Origin: Betaproteobacteria bacterium HGW-Betaproteobacteria-11
GTDB lineage: Bacteria > Pseudomonadota > Gammaproteobacteria > Burkholderiales > Rhodocyclaceae
Direction of reading: 5' to 3'
DNA length: 64,000 nt
Assembly: GCA_002842395.1 (NCBI GenBank)
Contig: PHCV01000002.1
Coordinates: forward strand, 62,001 to 126,000
Numbering within the stretch: position 1 is the stretch's first letter; each line of letters opens with the position of its first letter. Below are positions 1-9,594 of the stretch, piece by piece. The translations under genes were made by a program, and so were the position numbers. The notes under the pieces are model-generated. The model had not been told where the DNA came from. It ran no database searches and saw only the letters and a program-made list of their open reading frames with translations.

Positions 1-197
1 CCTATGCGCGCGAGCACCGGCGCACCACCTTGCCCATCTACCTGGGTACCAACGCCATCGTGCAATTGTTCACCAACGACCACACCCCGGCGCGCCTGCT
101 GCGCGGCGCCGTGCTGCGCGCAGCCAGTCTGTTGCCTCCAGTGCAGGCATTGATTACACGGCAGCTGACCGGCGCCGGGCAACCCGCTCGGCCCTGA
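1..197 (+). CDS. C-terminal end of a UbiH/UbiF/UbiI-family FAD monooxygenase (partial)
   Basis: Only the last 64 residues are inside the window; the reading frame is open from the edge (codons from base 3) to TGA at 195-197. The tail reads through LGTNAIVQLFTNDHTPARL and LPPVQALITRQLTG, which matches the C-terminal helix region of the ubiquinone-biosynthesis FAD hydroxylases (compare the E. coli UbiH tail, recalled from memory). These enzymes hydroxylate the ubiquinone ring. The catalytic and FAD-binding parts lie outside the window, so which family member it is cannot be decided. It converges with mak, leaving 9 bp between the two stop codons. Confidence 0.7.
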   Translation, partial: YAREHRRTTLPIYLGTNAIVQLFTNDHTPARLLRGAVLRAASLLPPVQALITRQLTGAGQPARP

Positions 198-206
198 TCA
201 ACCCCG

Positions 207-1109
207 CTAATCCTGTTGCCCGGCAAGCCAGGCGGCGCCACGCACGCCGGAGGAATCGCCGTGGCGATGCCTGACCAGGCGCGTTTCCACCCGTTCCGAA
301 AACACCGCTGGCGACCACAAACGCGGCACGTTGCAGTAGAGGCGGTCGATGTTCGACAGGCCGCCGCCGAGCACGATGACATCGGGATCGAGCAGGTTGA
401 TGACCTGGGCGAGGGATAGCGCGAGGCGCCGTTCATAACGTTCGAGCGTGGTGGCGGCCCGGGAGTCGCCGGCCGCGGCGGCGGCGGCGATTTGCGGCGC
501 GGACAAAAACTCGGCGCCGGTGACACGTCGATGGTCGGCGGCGAGGCCCGGCCCGGAAAGATAAAGCTCGATGCAATCACGCCGTCCGCACCAGCAGACG
601 AGGCCTTCCGGCTCGCCGGCGGCGGGCAACGGATTGTGGCCCCATTCGCCGGCAATGCGATTGGCGCCGGCGAGCAGGCGGCCATCGACCACCAGGCCGC
701 CGCCGACCCCTGTGCCAAGGATGACGCCGAACACCACCACCGCTCCGGCGGCGGCGCCATCGCGGGCCTCGGAGAGGACGAAGCAGTTGGCATCGTTGGC
801 CAGCGCGACCGGCCGGCCGAGGCGGGTTTCGAGATCACTGCGCAGCGGCCGGCCGTTGATCCAGGTCGAGTTGGCGTTGCGCACCCGGCCATCGGCCGTC
901 TCGCTGCCGGGAATACCGATGCCGATCGGCGCATCATCAACGCCGAGTTTTTCTTGTGCCGCAGCCACCAGGCCGATGATCGCTTCGAGCGTCGCCGGGT
1001 AATCGCCACGCGGCGTGGCGATGCGCTCGCGCAACTGCTCGATCCCCGCGCCATCCATGGCAACGACTTCGATCTTGCCACCGCCGAGGTCGATGCCGAG
1101 ATGGATCAT
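207..1109 (-). CDS. mak: ROK-family fructokinase / sugar kinase
   Basis: A 300-residue ROK kinase that phosphorylates a hexose, probably fructose, with ATP. Visible features are the N-terminal phosphate loop (DLGGGK, residues 7-12; the usual Thr of DLGGTK is Gly here), the catalytic Asp in NDANC (D106), and the ROK zinc site formed by H158 in GEWGHNP with C172, C174 and C179. The tail motif HGDSSGVRGAAW is typical of E. coli Mak, which the whole sequence resembles closely. Its ATG overlaps the stop of the carbonic anhydrase gene by 4 bp, so translation is probably coupled. Substrate preference (fructose versus N-acetylglucosamine) is inferred. A family A motif lies at 505-531, read as RRVTGAEF. 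Confidence 0.88.
   Translation of the reverse strand: MIHLGIDLGGGKIEVVAMDGAGIEQLRERIATPRGDYPATLEAIIGLVAAAQEKLGVDDAPIGIGIPGSETADGRVRNANSTWINGRPLRSDLETRLGRPVALANDANCFVLSEARDGAAAGAVVVFGVILGTGVGGGLVVDGRLLAGANRIAGEWGHNPLPAAGEPEGLVCWCGRRDCIELYLSGPGLAADHRRVTGAEFLSAPQIAAAAAAGDSRAATTLERYERRLALSLAQVINLLDPDVIVLGGGLSNIDRLYCNVPRLWSPAVFSERVETRLVRHRHGDSSGVRGAAWLAGQQD
505..531 (+). repeat. Family A motif, copy 1 (inside mak)
   Basis: Degenerate copy: AAAAACTCGGCGCCGGTGAC followed by ACGTCG. Read antisense by mak as RRVTGAEF. Confidence 0.6.
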
Positions 1110-1759
1110 GTCGAAAAAATCTTTGTCCGCGCCCGTTGCACCACCTGTTCAACTTCCTCGCTGCTCGCCACGGTAAAGCCAAAGTCATGCAGCAGGCCAT
1201 CGGCCAGGCCATAGACCCAGGCGTGCACGCTGAGCGCCTGGCCGCGCGCCCAGGCATCGCGTACCATCGTCGTACTGGCGACGTTGCTGGCCTGCTCCAG
1301 GGCATTGAGTTCGCACAGCCGCCGCCAGCGCGTATCCGGCTCGGCGATGCCGGCGAGAAATCCGGCATGCTTGTCGCGCACGTCCTGCACATGCCGCACC
1401 CAGTTGTCGGCCAGCCCCAGGCGCAGATTGTCCAGCGCCGCGCGCACCCCGCCGCAGCCATGGTGGCCGACCACCATGATGTGGCGCACCTTGAGCACAT
1501 CGACCGCGAACTGGATCACCGACAGGCAGTTGAGATCGGTATGCACGACGACGTTGGCGATATTGCGATGGACGAACACCTCGCCCGGCAGCAGGCCGGC
1601 GATCTCATTGGCCGGCACGCGCGAATCGGAGCAGCCGATCCAGAGAAACCGTGGCGCCTGCAAGTGGGTCAGCCGATCAAAAAATCCCGGGTCTTCGGCA
1701 CGCATGCGCGCCGCCCAATCGCGGTTGTTGACGAACAGCCGTTCGATGTCTTCATTCAT
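1106..1759 (-). CDS. can: Beta-class carbonic anhydrase
   Basis: A 217-residue beta-carbonic anhydrase that interconverts CO2 and bicarbonate in the cytoplasm, supplying bicarbonate for carboxylations and carbamoyl-phosphate synthesis. The zinc ligands C43, H99 and C102 are present, as is the Asp-Arg dyad D45/R47 in the CSDSR motif; VGHHGCGG carries the second half of the zinc site. Length fits the E. coli Can family. The gene is tightly packed: its start overlaps the stop of the AsmA-like gene and its end overlaps the start of mak, suggesting one transcript. Confidence 0.95.
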   Translation of the reverse strand: MNEDIERLFVNNRDWAARMRAEDPGFFDRLTHLQAPRFLWIGCSDSRVPANEIAGLLPGEVFVHRNIANVVVHTDLNCLSVIQFAVDVLKVRHIMVVGHHGCGGVRAALDNLRLGLADNWVRHVQDVRDKHAGFLAGIAEPDTRWRRLCELNALEQASNVASTTMVRDAWARGQALSVHAWVYGLADGLLHDFGFTVASSEEVEQVVQRARTKIFST

Positions 1760-3849
1760 TTGCCGAACAATCCCTTCAGTTTGTCTTTCATCTTGTCGCC
1801 CGCCTTTTGCTGGATTTCCTGCTTTTTCTCGCTCACCTTGGCCTCGATCTTTTCCTTGGCGGCTTCCGTCACCAGATTGCCGAGCTCGATCTTCCAGGCC
1901 GGGTCGGCGAACGGCCCGAAGAGCCGCACCGGGATGGTAATGCCTTTGAGTTGCGCCAGATCCTTGCCCTCCTGCCCGGCGCTGGTCGCCACCACGCTGG
2001 CCTTGGCGAGGTAATCGAGCCGCTCGTGACCGAGGTCGATATCCCCCGCGCCGGTAACGCGCAGGAAGGGCGATTTGAGCATCAGGTCGTCGTTGTGCGC
2101 CACGCCGCCGGCGATGCGGAAGCTGGCGGAGAGTTCGGCGAAATCGGTTTTCTCGCTGCTCCGGGCGGCCTGCGTCACCTCCTGCTTGCTGCCCAGGCCG
2201 GCCTTGATCTCGCGCAGGCGCTGCGCCAGGTTGATGCCCTTCACCGCGCCATCCTTCAGGGCGAGGGCCGCGTTGCCGGCAAGCGTCTGCTTCATCGCCG
2301 CCACCGTCTTGCCGCGTCCATTCACGTCGAGCGTCACGTTGCCGCGGCCTTCGAGCACATCCTTGCCGAGCAGGTCCTTGAGCAGGGGCGCGATGCTGAC
2401 ATTGTTCAGCCTCTGCCGCAGGACGACGCCGTTGTCGTTGGCATCGATGCCGAGGCTGCCGTTCGCCGTCCCCTGATACAGGCTGGCGGAAACAGGCGCG
2501 ATGTCGAGCCGGCCGGCGGCGGCCTTGAGCCGGGCATCGAGCCTGGCCAGTTCGAGCCGCCGCACCTTGAGTGCGCCGATGCGTATCGTGCCCGTAAGGT
2601 CCAGATTTTTCAGGGCGGAGAAGTCGAGCGGCGACGGTGCGTTGGCTTGCGTCGTACCCGCACTCGCGGCGCTGCCCGCGGCCTGTGGCGGGAAGTAGCG
2701 ATCGAGATCGAGGCGGTCGATCGACAGATCGAAATTCATCCCGAGCGGCGTGAACTTCGCCAGTTCCAGCCGGGCATCGATCTTCGACTCATCGAACTGC
2801 GTGCCGAGTTCGAGGGCGGCGGTCTGTTGCTTGAGGTCCAGCCGCGCCTGGCCGCGCAGCGGCAGTTGCAGCTGCTTCATCGGCATGCCCGGACTGACCA
2901 GATCGAGGCGGCCGGCGAGCGGCTCCAGCCGGAAACTCTGCGCCGCGAGATTGGCCGCCAACGACGCGGAAAGCCGCGCCTTGAACTGCGTTGCACCCTG
3001 TTTTCCCTCGGCGTTGAAATCGAGTTTCGCCGCCTCCGGCGCCTCCGGCGAACCCTTGAGCCCGGACAGCGTCAGTTGCGCGGCGAGATTGCGTCCCGCG
3101 CCGGTCAGGGTCGCCGACAGGGCGAGCGACTCGCTGCGGCTTTGTTCGGGTGAGAACGCAAGTTGCGGCACCTCGAGCTTGAGCGTGAAGCGGTCATTGC
3201 CCTGCGGCCCCGGCAAGTCACCCTCCGTCATCAGTCGCAGGGCTTCGACCGACAGTGTCTTGCGTTCGCCGTCTGCCAGGAGGCGGCCGGTGGAAAAATC
3301 CAGATCGGAAATCGTGGTCGTTTTGCCACTCGTCTCATCGCGCCAGACGAGGCGCGCGTGGGCGAGCCGGATGTGGCCGATGTCGAGCTTGAGCGGCGCG
3401 CTCGCCGTCTCGCCAGCGCCGACTTTTTGCCCAGGTGCGCCAGCCGTGAGATCGGCGATGTTGAGCCGGCCGTCCTTGTACCTGATCAGCGTGGCCGCGA
3501 GATTCTCGATCTCGGCGCCATCGACCGACACCTGTTTTTTCAGCAAGGGCAGCACGGCCACCGACAACCGTGCCTGCTCGAAGGCAAGAAACGGCGTGGC
3601 GCTGCCGGATTCGGAAAGCGTCGTCCGGCCGAGGCGAACCGCCACGTTCGGCCATAGCGAAAGCTCGAGCGGGCCGCTGATCACCAGTTGCCGCTGGGTC
3701 TTGGCGAGGACGACCTGCGTCAGTTCCTGCTTGATCTTTTCCTCATCGAACAGCGCGTACAGCACGCCAGCCAGCGCCAGCAGCAAAATGGCGACGCTAC
3801 CGGTGGCGATGCCGGCCCGGCGCAGCAAGTTCATGGAACCATTCTTCAT
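1756..3849 (-). CDS. AsmA-family inner-membrane protein
   Basis: About 697 residues (692 if the second ATG at 3834 is used). One N-terminal membrane segment (IATGSVAILLLALAGVLYAL) is followed by a large periplasmic beta-rich region and a DUF/AsmA C-terminal region with repeated sequences such as GRGNVTLDVNGRG and MKQTLAGNAAL. AsmA-like proteins are anchored in the inner membrane and are thought to move phospholipids towards the outer membrane. The open frame continues upstream, but that extension is low-complexity antisense of the neighbouring gene, so I start at 3849. A Lys/Glu/Gln-rich tail ends the protein. It overlaps can by 4 bp. A family A copy at 3403-3428 is read as [10 protein letters not shown]. 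Confidence 0.85.
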   Translation of the reverse strand: MKNGSMNLLRRAGIATGSVAILLLALAGVLYALFDEEKIKQELTQVVLAKTQRQLVISGPLELSLWPNVAVRLGRTTLSESGSATPFLAFEQARLSVAVLPLLKKQVSVDGAEIENLAATLIRYKDGRLNIADLTAGAPGQKVGAGETASAPLKLDIGHIRLAHARLVWRDETSGKTTTISDLDFSTGRLLADGERKTLSVEALRLMTEGDLPGPQGNDRFTLKLEVPQLAFSPEQSRSESLALSATLTGAGRNLAAQLTLSGLKGSPEAPEAAKLDFNAEGKQGATQFKARLSASLAANLAAQSFRLEPLAGRLDLVSPGMPMKQLQLPLRGQARLDLKQQTAALELGTQFDESKIDARLELAKFTPLGMNFDLSIDRLDLDRYFPPQAAGSAASAGTTQANAPSPLDFSALKNLDLTGTIRIGALKVRRLELARLDARLKAAAGRLDIAPVSASLYQGTANGSLGIDANDNGVVLRQRLNNVSIAPLLKDLLGKDVLEGRGNVTLDVNGRGKTVAAMKQTLAGNAALALKDGAVKGINLAQRLREIKAGLGSKQEVTQAARSSEKTDFAELSASFRIAGGVAHNDDLMLKSPFLRVTGAGDIDLGHERLDYLAKASVVATSAGQEGKDLAQLKGITIPVRLFGPFADPAWKIELGNLVTEAAKEKIEAKVSEKKQEIQQKAGDKMKDKLKGLFGK
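3403..3428 (-). repeat. Family A motif, copy 2 (inside the AsmA-like gene)
   Basis: Contains the exact core TCGGCGCTGGCGA on the minus strand, followed by GACGGCG. Read as KVGAGETA in the AsmA-like protein. Confidence 0.9.
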
Positions 3850-3863
3850 TCCTGGCGGCCTCA

Positions 3864-5729
3864 TCAGCCGAAGCGCAACCATGCCACCAGGGTCACTGCC
3901 GTGACCATGACAAGGGCGTAGAACACCCACGAAACTTCCCGTTCCGCGTAGGGATCGACCAGCGCCCGTTCGCTGCCTGCCGGCAATCGCGCCAGTTGGG
4001 TGAGCGAGGTGCCGAACGGAATGTTGATGCGGGCGCGGGTGTTGATCGCCCAGCCGTTGGCGTCGAGCAGCGGCCCCAGGCTGCGGTGGCGCAGCTTGAA
4101 CCAGGCCAGCACCACCGCCGGCAGCGAGATGGCTAGCATCAGACCGACCAGCGCCAACGGAATCTGCCAGGCCTTGAGACCGAACAGGCCGCTCAGCATG
4201 CTTGCCAGCGCGGTGCCGATCGCCCCCACGGCGAGGCCGATGGCGGCGAAGATGCCGGCGAACTTGCCGACATCGAAGGCCTGCTGCGCCACCGGTTTGG
4301 GCGGCGCAGCCGCGACCTTGCCAACACCGGCGGCTTTCTCGGCGAGACCCGCCTCGGCCGCCCCGGCCTTGCTGGCGGCGACTTTTTGCAATTGCTCGCC
4401 GACCAGCCGCATCATTTTCTTGTACGGCGACCAGAATGCCTGGCGCAGGCTGATCGGGTGATCGACGATGCGCACGATGGTGGCATCCCAATCGCGGCCC
4501 TGGCTGTCGTAGAAGACCCCATTGCGGCCGGCCATCAACTGGTCCGCATCGCCGGCCGTGAACGCCGCGGCGATCGCCAGCTTTTCATCATTGCGCACGC
4601 AGTCGCAATAGACCAGGAACAGGCGCGAAAGCGAAGCCAGCGCCGCATGCTTGCCGGCGTCATTGACGGCGACGACCAGCTCGGCGGCCCGGCCATCGAG
4701 ATACAGCGTGCCAAGCTGGAACATGGCCTTGCCTTGTCGCGTGTAGAAATTGCGGAAAGCGACGAGGTTGTTGGCCAGAGGCAGCAGATCGCGCACGTAG
4801 CGGGCGAGGCGTTCGAGGTCGCGTGCGGCGGCGACGTCCGGCGGCAGTTCGGCGGTCGGGTCGAGGACTTCCGGGTTGGCCGCCTGCCAGGCAAGGAACG
4901 GTGCCAGCCGTTCCTGAATCGTGCGCCAGTCGGCTTCGTCCAAGGTTTCGCGCGCGCCGAGCAGCGGCACGACAACGGCATCGCGCAGCGTCGTCAGCGG
5001 CGCCGCCCAAGCCGGGTTGATCCCGCTGTGCGCCGCTTCGACGGCCAAAGGCACCGTCCCGCCAGCGCCAGTGCCTTGTGTCTCCGTGGGAACTTTTGCC
5101 AGCGGCAGCGACTGCGACGCAGCGGAGGTGAGCAGCATCGCGCCCAGCGTTTTGAGCGCCTCGTCGTTGGCATTCAACAGCCCGCCGGCGCGCGGATCGA
5201 AGGCCGCCAGACGGCAGCGGGCAAAGTAATCATCGACTTTCGCCTGCATCGCAAGAAACGCGGCACAGGCCGTCTCCGTCGCCTCGCCGAGGATGGCAAC
5301 GGCATCCCGCCGAGCCGCCCAGCTCGCCGTCAGATGGATCATGGCCGCGGCTTCGGCTTCGCTCGCCCGTTGGACCGTCAGCACGTCCTCGCCGTCGTGC
5401 AGCAGGGCCTGCGCAGTGCTCGCCAGGGCGGCATCGCCGATCGCCGCCAGCGGCACACCGGCATGCCGTTGCCCGAGCACCTCGGGATCGGCCAGGCGCG
5501 CCGCGGCCCAGTCGACCGCCGCCAGGAGTTCCGGCGCGCGGATGCGGCCATCGTTGTCGGTATCGATCAGCGCCAGCGTGCGCGCATCGAACTCGACCCC
5601 GGTGGTCGGACAGGCCAGCGCGACCCACAGCTTCTGGTCGAGCTCCTTGAGAGCGAGCAGGTCGGCGGCGGTATCGAGGCGGACCTGGTCGAAGCCGCCG
5701 GCGCGAAAGAATTTCCAGACATGACTCAT
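3864..5729 (-). CDS. Conserved membrane protein with a single EF-hand-like loop
   Basis: 621 residues, function unknown. Near the N-terminus, DTDNDGRIRAPEL has the spacing of a calcium-binding EF-hand loop (Asp at 1, 3 and 5, and Glu at 12). The middle is a long soluble alpha-helical domain. The C-terminal quarter holds three hydrophobic segments (IFAAIGLAVGAIGTALAS, LALVGLMLAISLPAVVLAWF, VFYALVMVTAVTLVAWL), so the protein is probably anchored in the inner membrane. It lies 14 bp upstream of the AsmA-like gene and overlaps the hydrolase gene before it by 4 bp, so the three are probably co-transcribed. I do not recognise a named family; calcium binding is an inference from one loop. Confidence 0.75.
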   Translation of the reverse strand: MSHVWKFFRAGGFDQVRLDTAADLLALKELDQKLWVALACPTTGVEFDARTLALIDTDNDGRIRAPELLAAVDWAAARLADPEVLGQRHAGVPLAAIGDAALASTAQALLHDGEDVLTVQRASEAEAAAMIHLTASWAARRDAVAILGEATETACAAFLAMQAKVDDYFARCRLAAFDPRAGGLLNANDEALKTLGAMLLTSAASQSLPLAKVPTETQGTGAGGTVPLAVEAAHSGINPAWAAPLTTLRDAVVVPLLGARETLDEADWRTIQERLAPFLAWQAANPEVLDPTAELPPDVAAARDLERLARYVRDLLPLANNLVAFRNFYTRQGKAMFQLGTLYLDGRAAELVVAVNDAGKHAALASLSRLFLVYCDCVRNDEKLAIAAAFTAGDADQLMAGRNGVFYDSQGRDWDATIVRIVDHPISLRQAFWSPYKKMMRLVGEQLQKVAASKAGAAEAGLAEKAAGVGKVAAAPPKPVAQQAFDVGKFAGIFAAIGLAVGAIGTALASMLSGLFGLKAWQIPLALVGLMLAISLPAVVLAWFKLRHRSLGPLLDANGWAINTRARINIPFGTSLTQLARLPAGSERALVDPYAEREVSWVFYALVMVTAVTLVAWLRFG

Positions 5730-6382
5730 GCATAATCCCCTACGAAAGGATTGTCGCGCCGTTCGGCGCCGAAGGTGGACATCGGGCCGTGCCCCGGTAT
5801 GAAGGCCACATCGTCACCCAGCGGCCACAACTTGTTCCTGATCGAATCGAGCAGCGCCTGGTGATTGCCGCGCGGAAAATCGGTACGCCCGATCGAGCCG
5901 GCGAACAGCACGTCGCCGACGATGGCGAGCCGGCTTCCCGCATGGAAGAACACCACATGGCCCGGCGTATGGCCGGGCGTGTGCAGCACCTGCAGGGTTT
6001 CGTTGCCGATCCGGACGCTGTCGCCCTCCTCCAGCCAGCGGTCGGGCAGCACGGCCTGCGCCGGTGGAAAGCCGAACTGCCGGCTTTGCAGGGCCAGTTG
6101 ATCGAGCCAGAAACTTTCCTCGCGCTGCGGCCCTTCGATCGGCACGCCGAGACGCCGCGCGAGTTCTCCGGCACCGCCGGCGTGATCGATGTGGCCGTGG
6201 GTAAGCAGCAGCTTTTCGATCGTCACCTGCCGCTCGGCCGCCGCGGCCAAAAGGCGCTCCAGGTCGCCGCCCGGATCGACGAAGGCGCCGCGCATGGTTT
6301 CGCCGCACCAGAGCAGCGTGCAGTTCTGTTCGAAGGGCGTGACGGGGATGATGTGGTAGTTGAGCATGACAATTCCATTCAT
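5726..6382 (-). CDS. Metallo-beta-lactamase-fold hydrolase, YcbL/GloC (glyoxalase II-like) type
   Basis: 218 residues (213 from the internal ATG at 6367, which has its own GGA upstream and aligns with E. coli YcbL, MNYRIIPVTAF-type start). The metal-binding signature THGHIDHAGG (H62, H64, D66, H67), HTPGHTPGHV, VGDVLF and the late PGHG histidine are all present, so a binuclear metal site is intact. YcbL-type enzymes hydrolyse thioesters such as S-lactoylglutathione; the substrate here is not known. Translation is probably coupled to comM, whose stop overlaps the 6382 ATG. Confidence 0.85.
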   Translation of the reverse strand: MNGIVMLNYHIIPVTPFEQNCTLLWCGETMRGAFVDPGGDLERLLAAAAERQVTIEKLLLTHGHIDHAGGAGELARRLGVPIEGPQREESFWLDQLALQSRQFGFPPAQAVLPDRWLEEGDSVRIGNETLQVLHTPGHTPGHVVFFHAGSRLAIVGDVLFAGSIGRTDFPRGNHQALLDSIRNKLWPLGDDVAFIPGHGPMSTFGAERRDNPFVGDYA

Positions 6383-7881
6383 TCGGCCAGCCCGCGCCGG
6401 TAGTGGATCGCCTCGGCGACGTGGGCGGCGGTGAGGTGGTCGAGGGCGGCGAGATCGGCAATGGTACGCGCCACCTTGAGGATGCGATGGTACGCCCGCG
6501 CCGAGAGCATCAGGCGCGCCATGGCCTGCTTGAGCAGTTGCGCACCGGCCGCGTCGGGCCGGGCATGCCGCTCTATTTCATCCGGCATCAGCCGGGCATT
6601 GGGCTTGCCCTGGCGCGCCAGTTGCCGCTCGCGCGCCGCCGTGACGCGCGCGCGGACGGCGGTCGAGGTCTCGCCCGCCGTCCGCGAGGTGAGCTCGGCT
6701 TCATCGACGGCAGGGACATCGAGCATCAGGTCGAGGCGATCGAGCAGGGGCCCGGAGAGCTTGCCGCGATAGCGCGCGATCTGGTCGGGCGTGCAGCGAC
6801 ACTTGCCGGCAGGATGGCCGAGCCAGCCGCAGGGACAGGGATTCATTGCCGCGACGAGCTGGAAGCGGGCGGGAAATTCGGCGCGCCGGGCGGCGCGGCT
6901 GATGTGGATCTGCCCGCTCTCCAGCGGCTCGCGCAGGGCTTCGAGCACGCCGCGCTGGAACTCCGGAAGCTCGTCGAGAAACAGCGTGCCGTTATGCGCC
7001 AGCGAGATTTCGCCGGGGCGCGGGCTGCCACCGCCACCGACCAGGGCCGCTGTCGAGGCCGAGTGATGCGGCGCACGGAACGGCCGTTGCGCCCAGTGCT
7101 CCAGTCTGAAACTGCCGGCTAGTGAATGCACGGCGGCGGTCTCCAGCGCCTCGGCGTCGGTCATCGGCGGCAAGAGGCCCGGCAGGCGCTGCGCCAGCAT
7201 CGACTTGCCGGCACCCGGCGGACCGCAGAGGAGCAGGCTGTGGCCGCCGGCGGCGGCGACTTCCAGCGCGCGCTTGGCCGGCGCCTGCCCCCTGACCTCG
7301 GCCAGATCGGGGTAGCGCGAAAAACTCGGCGCTGGCGAGACGGCGAAAGGCTGGAGCAGTTCGCGGCCGGCCAGGTGCGCGCAGACTTCGAGCAGATGCC
7401 GGGCCGGCAGGATGGTCATGCCGTCGATCAGGGCGGCCTCGGGCGCGCTGTCCAGCGGCAGGACGAAGGCTCTCCGCGACTCCACCTCGCGGGCCATCGC
7501 CGCGCACATCGCCAGCGCCCCGCGCACTGTCCGCAGCTCGCCGGAGAGGGCGAGCTCGCCGGCGAATTCGTGCTCGTCGAGGGTCTTCGCCGGCAACTGG
7601 CCGGAGGCGATCAGGATGCCGAGGGCGATCGGCAGGTCGAAGCGGCCGGATTCTTTCGGCAGGTCGGCCGGCGCCAGATTGACGGTGATGCGCCGCTGGG
7701 GAAATTCGAAGCCGCTGTTCTGGATCGCCGCCCGCACGCGGTCGCGCGCCTCCTTGACCTCGGTGTCGGGCAAGCCGACCAGCGCGAACGACGGCAGGCC
7801 GCCGGCCAGATGCACTTCGACTGTAACTTCCGGCGCGGCCAGACCGGCTAGCGCGCGCGAACGGAGTACCGCCAGCGCCAT
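6379..7881 (-). CDS. comM: YifB/ComM-family AAA+ ATPase
   Basis: 500 residues in the usual order: an N-terminal Lon-protease-like/ChlI domain (about 1-190), a Mg-chelatase-type AAA+ domain with Walker A GPPGAGKS (220-227) and Walker B FLDELPEF, a C4-type zinc motif around CPCGWLG, and the C-terminal ChlI domain. ComM is a hexameric branch-migration helicase that promotes integration of taken-up DNA during natural transformation. Together with dprA and pilT/pilU in this window it suggests a functional transformation pathway, though all of these are widely conserved. A family A copy at 7320-7346 encodes AVSPAPSF at the junction of the two domains. Confidence 0.93.
   Translation of the reverse strand: MALAVLRSRALAGLAAPEVTVEVHLAGGLPSFALVGLPDTEVKEARDRVRAAIQNSGFEFPQRRITVNLAPADLPKESGRFDLPIALGILIASGQLPAKTLDEHEFAGELALSGELRTVRGALAMCAAMAREVESRRAFVLPLDSAPEAALIDGMTILPARHLLEVCAHLAGRELLQPFAVSPAPSFSRYPDLAEVRGQAPAKRALEVAAAGGHSLLLCGPPGAGKSMLAQRLPGLLPPMTDAEALETAAVHSLAGSFRLEHWAQRPFRAPHHSASTAALVGGGGSPRPGEISLAHNGTLFLDELPEFQRGVLEALREPLESGQIHISRAARRAEFPARFQLVAAMNPCPCGWLGHPAGKCRCTPDQIARYRGKLSGPLLDRLDLMLDVPAVDEAELTSRTAGETSTAVRARVTAARERQLARQGKPNARLMPDEIERHARPDAAGAQLLKQAMARLMLSARAYHRILKVARTIADLAALDHLTAAHVAEAIHYRRGLAE
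7320..7346 (+). repeat. Family A motif, copy 3 (inside comM)
   Basis: Near-consensus copy: AAAAACTCGGCGCTGGCGA then GACGGCGA. Read antisense in comM as AVSPAPSF. Confidence 0.9.
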
Positions 7882-7897
7882 GCGCTGCGGACGTTAC

Positions 7898-8152
7898 TTA
7901 CTTTTGCCCACCGGAAGCCAAACGCGCCGCTTCCAGTTCGGCGACCCGGGCTTCGAGCGCGGTGAGCTTTTCGCGCGTGCAGGCGAGCACTTCGCGCTGC
8001 ACGTCGAATTCCTCGCGCGTCACCAGATCGAGTTTGGCGAACAGGCCGGCAAGCATGGCGCGCAGGTTTTTTTCAACCTCGGCGGCAGGTGTAGCGGCCA
8101 CCACTTTGGCGATGCGGGCAGACACGTCTTCAAAAAATTGGGGATTGAGCAT
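7898..8152 (-). CDS. ubiK: Ubiquinone biosynthesis accessory factor UbiK (YqiC/BMFP family)
   Basis: 84 residues, almost entirely helical. The start MLNPQFFEDVSARIAK and the C-terminal heptad-like stretch (REKLTALEARVAELEA) are typical of the BMFP/YqiC family, whose coiled coil trimerises. UbiK binds UbiJ and supports the aerobic ubiquinone-biosynthesis complex. It is followed by comM, 16 bp downstream, and preceded by an upstream A/T-rich region facing away from the torF promoter. Confidence 0.85.
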   Translation of the reverse strand: MLNPQFFEDVSARIAKVVAATPAAEVEKNLRAMLAGLFAKLDLVTREEFDVQREVLACTREKLTALEARVAELEAARLASGGQK

Positions 8153-8235
8153 GATCGGTTTCCTTGTTCGAAATCGAGTCTAGCACAGCGTCAACGGCCA
8201 ACCGACAAATGGTTAACTAGGGTTTCAAGGGTCGC

Positions 8236-8252
8236 CGCACCACGCTGGTGCA
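8236..8252 (+). promoter_or_regulatory. Probable NtrC-binding site
   Basis: GCACC-ACGCT-GGTGC is a perfect 5+5+5 dyad matching the NtrC consensus (TGCACC, five bases, GGTGCA). It sits about 110 bp upstream of a sigma-54 type promoter that precedes the porin-glnK-amtB genes, the normal distance for an enhancer site. A half site, GGTGCA, follows at about 8279-8284. Confidence 0.75.
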
Positions 8253-8293
8253 AATCTCCCGTGTGGCAAACACTTTCGGTGCAACAAACCCGG

Positions 8294-8329
8294 ATTGATA
8301 TCGAAAAATACTTTCTATTCATTGATATC
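8294..8329 (+). repeat. Direct repeat ATTGATATC in the torF promoter region
   Basis: ATTGATATC occurs at 8294-8302 and again at 8321-8329, 27 bp apart, between the NtrC site and the sigma-54 promoter. It could be an additional regulator or IHF-bending region; nothing identifies the ligand. Confidence 0.35.
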
Positions 8330-8346
8330 AAAGCTTATTTCTAAAT

Positions 8347-8362
8347 TGGCACGGTCTTCGCA
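8347..8362 (+). promoter_or_regulatory. Sigma-54 promoter of the porin-glnK-amtB operon
   Basis: TGGCACG (GG at 8348-8349), four bases, TCGCA (GC at 8360-8361) matches the -24/-12 consensus TGGCACG-N4-TTGCA with one mismatch. Transcription would start near 8373, about 33 bp before the porin ATG. Paired with the NtrC dyad upstream, this predicts induction under nitrogen limitation. Confidence 0.8.
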
Positions 8363-8405
8363 TAGATCAGGCTGTTTTTAACCACCCCAAAAGGAGTAAC
8401 ACACC

Positions 8406-9583
<1,178 letters not shown>

Positions 9584-9594
9584 GGGAGAACTTC

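Noticed and set aside
1807-3153. Long plus-strand open frame of 448 codons
   Set aside because: Antisense shadow of the AsmA-like gene; no ribosome site, arginine-rich and without family features. Many similar long shadows exist in this GC-rich window.
5051-5078. A family A-like stretch in the EF-hand-like gene
   Set aside because: Shares only GTC-CGCCAGCGCC with the consensus and lacks the A-run; left out of the count.
4386-5735. 449-codon plus-strand open frame
   Set aside because: Antisense of the EF-hand-like membrane protein gene, which has membrane segments, motif and operon position in its favour.
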